The notes beneath the pieces are model-generated. The model did not search any database and had not been told where the DNA came from. It saw only the letters and a program-made list of their open reading frames with translations. 64,000 bases of DNA from NCBI GenBank assembly GCA_017462755.1, contig JAFTQM010000092.1:1-64000 (forward strand), written 5' to 3'. The position numbers were made by a program, and so were the translations under genes. The DNA comes from Lachnospiraceae bacterium. Its GTDB lineage: Bacteria; Bacillota; Clostridia; Lachnospirales; Lachnospiraceae. Below are positions 61,580-64,000 of this stretch, piece after piece. Position 1 is the stretch's first letter. Each line of letters starts with the position of its first letter.

Positions 61580-62551
61580 CTATTCTAATATCGTAAAAAT
61601 CTGTGCAATCGGGGAATCCTCCGGTAAAATCAGGGTCTTGTTTCCGCCCTGCATCATTACCTTTGCAGCATCCAGCGAACGTACAAATGCATAGAACTCA
61701 CTTCTGCCTGCATCCGCATATGCATCTGCAATAATCTTCATGTATTCTGCCTCACCGGCTGCCACAGTCTTTTCCGCCTCAGCCTCAGCCTCAGATAACA
61801 TAATGGCAATCTCATTGTCGGTTGCGTTACGAATCTTCTTTGCCTCCGACTCACCCTCTGCCGTATAAGTAGCAGCAATATTATTTCTCTCCGAAATCAT
61901 ACGCTCATATACTGCATTCTTATTGTCGTTTGGCAAATCCAGATGCTTTGTTTCTACACTAACCAGCTCAATACCGTAACGAGTCATTGCATCACCGATA
62001 TTGTCCTTGATTGCCTGATCCAGCTCACCATCACGGCCGCTGATGACATCGGTCTGATTCATACTACTGATAACATTCTTTACCGAGTTGTATACCGTAG
62101 TATTCAAACGGCTCTCTGCCTCAATTCTCGAATTCAGCGTCTGTACATACAGCTTCGGGTCTACAATTCTCCAAAGCACATAACAGTCTGCTACCATGGT
62201 CTTCTTATCCAGCGTAATAACATCCGAAGCCTTCAGGTCATAAATCAGTACTTCCTTCTCCAGCTTTACCTCAGACTCAATAAAAGGAATCTTGAAGGTC
62301 AGACCCGGTTCGCTGACAATTCTCTCGACACCGCCAAAACGCTTAATTAACGTATATTCATTCTCTGCTGTAACTACGCAGCAGGCATTGCTGAGAATCA
62401 GCACCACAATCGCAATTACCAGCGCTGCAATCCAGCCTCCGATGCGCGGCTGGGAAATCCGCTCGATGTTGTCATTTTTCTTTCCCTTCTTGCCGCCGTT
62501 ATTTAAATTATTATTCTGTGTATAACTATATCTGTATTGTGAATCCTCCAT
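61580..62551 (-). CDS. hflC: HflC-like SPFH/prohibitin-family membrane protein
   Basis: A 323-residue SPFH protein. A basic cytoplasmic N-terminus with an Asn/Lys-rich stretch (about 1-35) precedes one transmembrane helix (about 38-60, GWIAALVIAIVVLILSNACC). Then come the SPFH domain (IKRFGGVERIVSEPGLTFKI onward, about 65-235) and a coiled-coil tail with AEAEAEKTVAAGEAEYMK. HflC pairs with HflK to form a membrane complex that modulates the FtsH protease and quality control in bacteria. hflK is immediately upstream, 14 bases away. AAGGAGGGGC precedes the ATG. No ftsH gene is in the window. Confidence 0.9.
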   Translation of the reverse strand: MEDSQYRYSYTQNNNLNNGGKKGKKNDNIERISQPRIGGWIAALVIAIVVLILSNACCVVTAENEYTLIKRFGGVERIVSEPGLTFKIPFIESEVKLEKEVLIYDLKASDVITLDKKTMVADCYVLWRIVDPKLYVQTLNSRIEAESRLNTTVYNSVKNVISSMNQTDVISGRDGELDQAIKDNIGDAMTRYGIELVSVETKHLDLPNDNKNAVYERMISERNNIAATYTAEGESEAKKIRNATDNEIAIMLSEAEAEAEKTVAAGEAEYMKIIADAYADAGRSEFYAFVRSLDAAKVMMQGGNKTLILPEDSPIAQIFTILE

Positions 62552-62565
62552 TACTCAGCCCCTCC

Positions 62566-63489
62566 TTAATTTGTCGTTCCGGTAAAGGAATCCAGTGGTA
62601 AAATCGTATCAATCTCCTGCTCCGTACCATTGATGATTAACTTCATATCCGGCAGCACCTCTTCCATGGTTTCGAAGAACATACGCTGCTTTGTAATCAT
62701 CGGGTTCTTTATGTACTCCTCATACATCGCATTAAATCTCGCTACCTGACCTTCTGCCTCGTTGATACGAGCCTGCTTGGTTGCCTCTGCCTTTTTGGAA
62801 ATCTGATCTACGTCTGCCTCCGCTGCCGGCAGCGCCTCGTTGCGGTACTTGTTTGCATTGTTGATGGCCGTTTCCTTCTCCTGCTTTGCAGTTTCTACTG
62901 CCTTAAATGCTTCCATAACCGCTTCGGTCGGTGGCTCTGCATCCTGAATTGTAATATTGACTAACTGAATACCAATGTTATTTTCTTCTAACTTTGCTAC
63001 AATCTTATCACGAATTACTGCCTGAATTTCATTCTTGCCGCTGGTAATCACACTGTCTACCTCATAATTACCTACCGTAGAACGAATACAGCTCTGTGCG
63101 ATATTCTTCAAAATCTCTACCGGCTTCTCCGAAGCATACAATACGGTAATCGGATCATTTACCTTATACTCTACGAAGAAATCTACATTTACAAAATTGT
63201 AATCCGAGGTAATCATCAGCGCCTCATCCGGAATGGATACGCTGGTCGCCTGATCATAACCAATCGCAAAGCCCTTGATGGTCGTATCCACCATCGTTAC
63301 CTTCTGTACAAACGGAATCTTGAAATGAAGTCCCGGTTCGCTCACACAGCTAGGCTTTCCGAAGGTTGTTACCACCGCCTGCTCCTGCTCGCCAATCGTA
63401 TAAAATGCCTGGCTGCCAACGATAATTACCAGCAACGCAATAATCACGATTTTCGCAATTTTAAAAATCTTTGCTGTATCTGTGTACAT
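62566..63489 (-). CDS. hflK: HflK-like SPFH/prohibitin-family membrane protein
   Basis: A 307-residue partner of HflC. One transmembrane helix near the N-terminus (about 10-30, KIAKIVIIALLVIIVGSQAF) is followed by the SPFH domain (EQAVVTTFGKPSCVSEPGLH, about 40-190) and a helical tail (about 190-285) with KAEATKQARINEAEGQVARF. The ATG at 63489 has AAGAGGAG three bases upstream, a tight spacing; an in-frame GTG seven codons earlier (63510) is possible but has no ribosome binding site. It is the first gene of a two-gene hflKC operon. Confidence 0.9.
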   Translation of the reverse strand: MYTDTAKIFKIAKIVIIALLVIIVGSQAFYTIGEQEQAVVTTFGKPSCVSEPGLHFKIPFVQKVTMVDTTIKGFAIGYDQATSVSIPDEALMITSDYNFVNVDFFVEYKVNDPITVLYASEKPVEILKNIAQSCIRSTVGNYEVDSVITSGKNEIQAVIRDKIVAKLEENNIGIQLVNITIQDAEPPTEAVMEAFKAVETAKQEKETAINNANKYRNEALPAAEADVDQISKKAEATKQARINEAEGQVARFNAMYEEYIKNPMITKQRMFFETMEEVLPDMKLIINGTEQEIDTILPLDSFTGTTN

Positions 63490-63593
63490 ATTCTCCTCTT
63501 TCTGCGCCACTTTTTATTTGTTAATTCGTGATTGCGACGCCGACACGAATTACTTGTTGTTATATACTTTAACACACGTTTTCTAAAAATCTC

Positions 63594-64000
63594 TTAATGA
63601 AAGATTAAAATTTTCTGAAAAATATCCTCTACAGTCTCTGCGATTGCATCCGCACCCGCTTCGGTAAGCTCTGCCCGGTCACCATAGCCGTACAATACAC
63701 CCAAACTCTTTAAGCCGGTCTGCTTCGCCCCCAGAATATCATATTTGCGGTCACCTATCATCAGCACCTCACTGCGGTCGGTTACTTTTAACCCCTCCAA
63801 AACATATTCGATAACATCTGCTTTCTTCGCCCGACTCAAATCCAATGAAGCACCACCGATAAACGTAAAATACTCTGCCAACTCAAAATGCTCCATAATC
63901 GTCTGCGCCATATTCTGCGGCTTTGAGGTCGCCAACGCCAGCACATAGCCTGCCTCCTTCAGCTTTGCCAACAGCTCTGTAATACCCGGATAGCACTCAT
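63594..64000 (-). CDS. HAD-superfamily hydrolase, phosphoglycolate-phosphatase-like (partial, N-terminus outside window)
   Basis: The minus-strand frame is open to the window edge; the visible 134 codons are the C-terminal part. ECYPGITELLAKLKEAGYVL leads into ALATSKPQNMAQTIMEHFEL (motif II Thr/Ser), then LSRAKKADVIEYVL (motif III Lys) and VLMIGDRKYDILGAKQTGLK (motif IV acidic pair). This is a HAD IA-type phosphatase with a Gph- or PpaX-like cap, but motif I with the catalytic aspartates is outside. Likely substrates are phosphoglycolate, pyrophosphate or small sugar phosphates. It ends 105 bases from hflK, and the spacer has no clear terminator. Confidence 0.85.
   Translation of the reverse strand, partial: ECYPGITELLAKLKEAGYVLALATSKPQNMAQTIMEHFELAEYFTFIGGASLDLSRAKKADVIEYVLEGLKVTDRSEVLMIGDRKYDILGAKQTGLKSLGVLYGYGDRAELTEAGADAIAETVEDIFQKILIFH

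Noticed and set aside
1..64000. CRISPR array, rRNA or tRNA genes, intact insertion sequence or integrase
   Set aside because: None was recognised by reading either strand; small tRNA genes in spacers were looked for but none folded convincingly.

Overview
This window reads as chromosomal DNA of a plant-fibre-degrading gut Firmicute, most likely a member of the Lachnospiraceae (Clostridia). The assignment is an inference from gene content and style: AGGAGG-type ribosome binding sites, GH10/GH3/GH36 glycosidases, CUT1 sugar importers with no ATPase gene of their own, many AraC-type regulators, lipoproteins with Thr/Pro/Glu-rich linkers, and DUF1576, YkgJ, VanW and DUF4080 family proteins. No rRNA, tRNA or CRISPR array was seen.

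Layout. Positions 1-4314 hold a partial sugar-isomerase-family gene, a dCMP deaminase, a secreted M15 peptidase with a 14-residue repeat, and rlmD-like 23S rRNA methyltransferase. Positions 4315-5800 are a decayed accessory patch: a clipped HTH gene, a 50-aa ORF and a broken ORF6N gene, followed by a small zinc-ribbon protein. Positions 5821-13371 carry AraC/MATE, azlCD, an aromatic-acid-exporter-like protein, an unusual tryptophanase/tyrosine phenol-lyase-family enzyme divergent from a LysR gene, and a CE12-type esterase. Positions 13487-21615 carry two chemoreceptors (one fused to a PilZ c-di-GMP module), a DUF1576 membrane protein with a small partner, a YkgJ protein, an acyl-ACP thioesterase and an unknown membrane protein. 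Positions 21997-34596 contain GH36 alpha-galactosidase behind a strongly structured leader, a secreted SGNH lipoprotein, an acyltransferase, VanW, a 32-aa membrane miniprotein, DNA repair and exonuclease genes, a B12-binding radical SAM protein and a MerR-RDD membrane regulator.

Positions 34753-52245 are the centrepiece: twelve minus-strand genes that look like one xylan-related operon. They encode a cytoplasmic GH3, a cytoplasmic GH10, a GH10 lipoprotein, two complete CUT1 permease pairs each with its own binding protein, and, between the two transporters, a DUF5696 lipoprotein, a Yip1 membrane protein and an NHL/TPR membrane protein. The second binding protein is a membrane-anchored protein of 964 residues with two duplicated beta-sandwich-like modules before the solute-binding domain. 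An AraC gene diverges from the operon at 52638. The enzymes suggest this path: the GH10 lipoprotein cuts polymer at the surface, the importers take up oligomers using a shared ATPase coded elsewhere, and the cytoplasmic GH10 and GH3 finish hydrolysis. The role of the DUF5696-Yip1-NHL trio is unknown and is the best candidate for an undescribed system.

Positions 53643-64000 hold a sugar oxidoreductase/isomerase pair, a 278-bp nearly palindromic element in front of another AraC gene, an AT-rich gene fusing an SGNH domain to a citrate-lyase-ligase-like nucleotidyltransferase, clpB, hflCK, and a partial HAD phosphatase.
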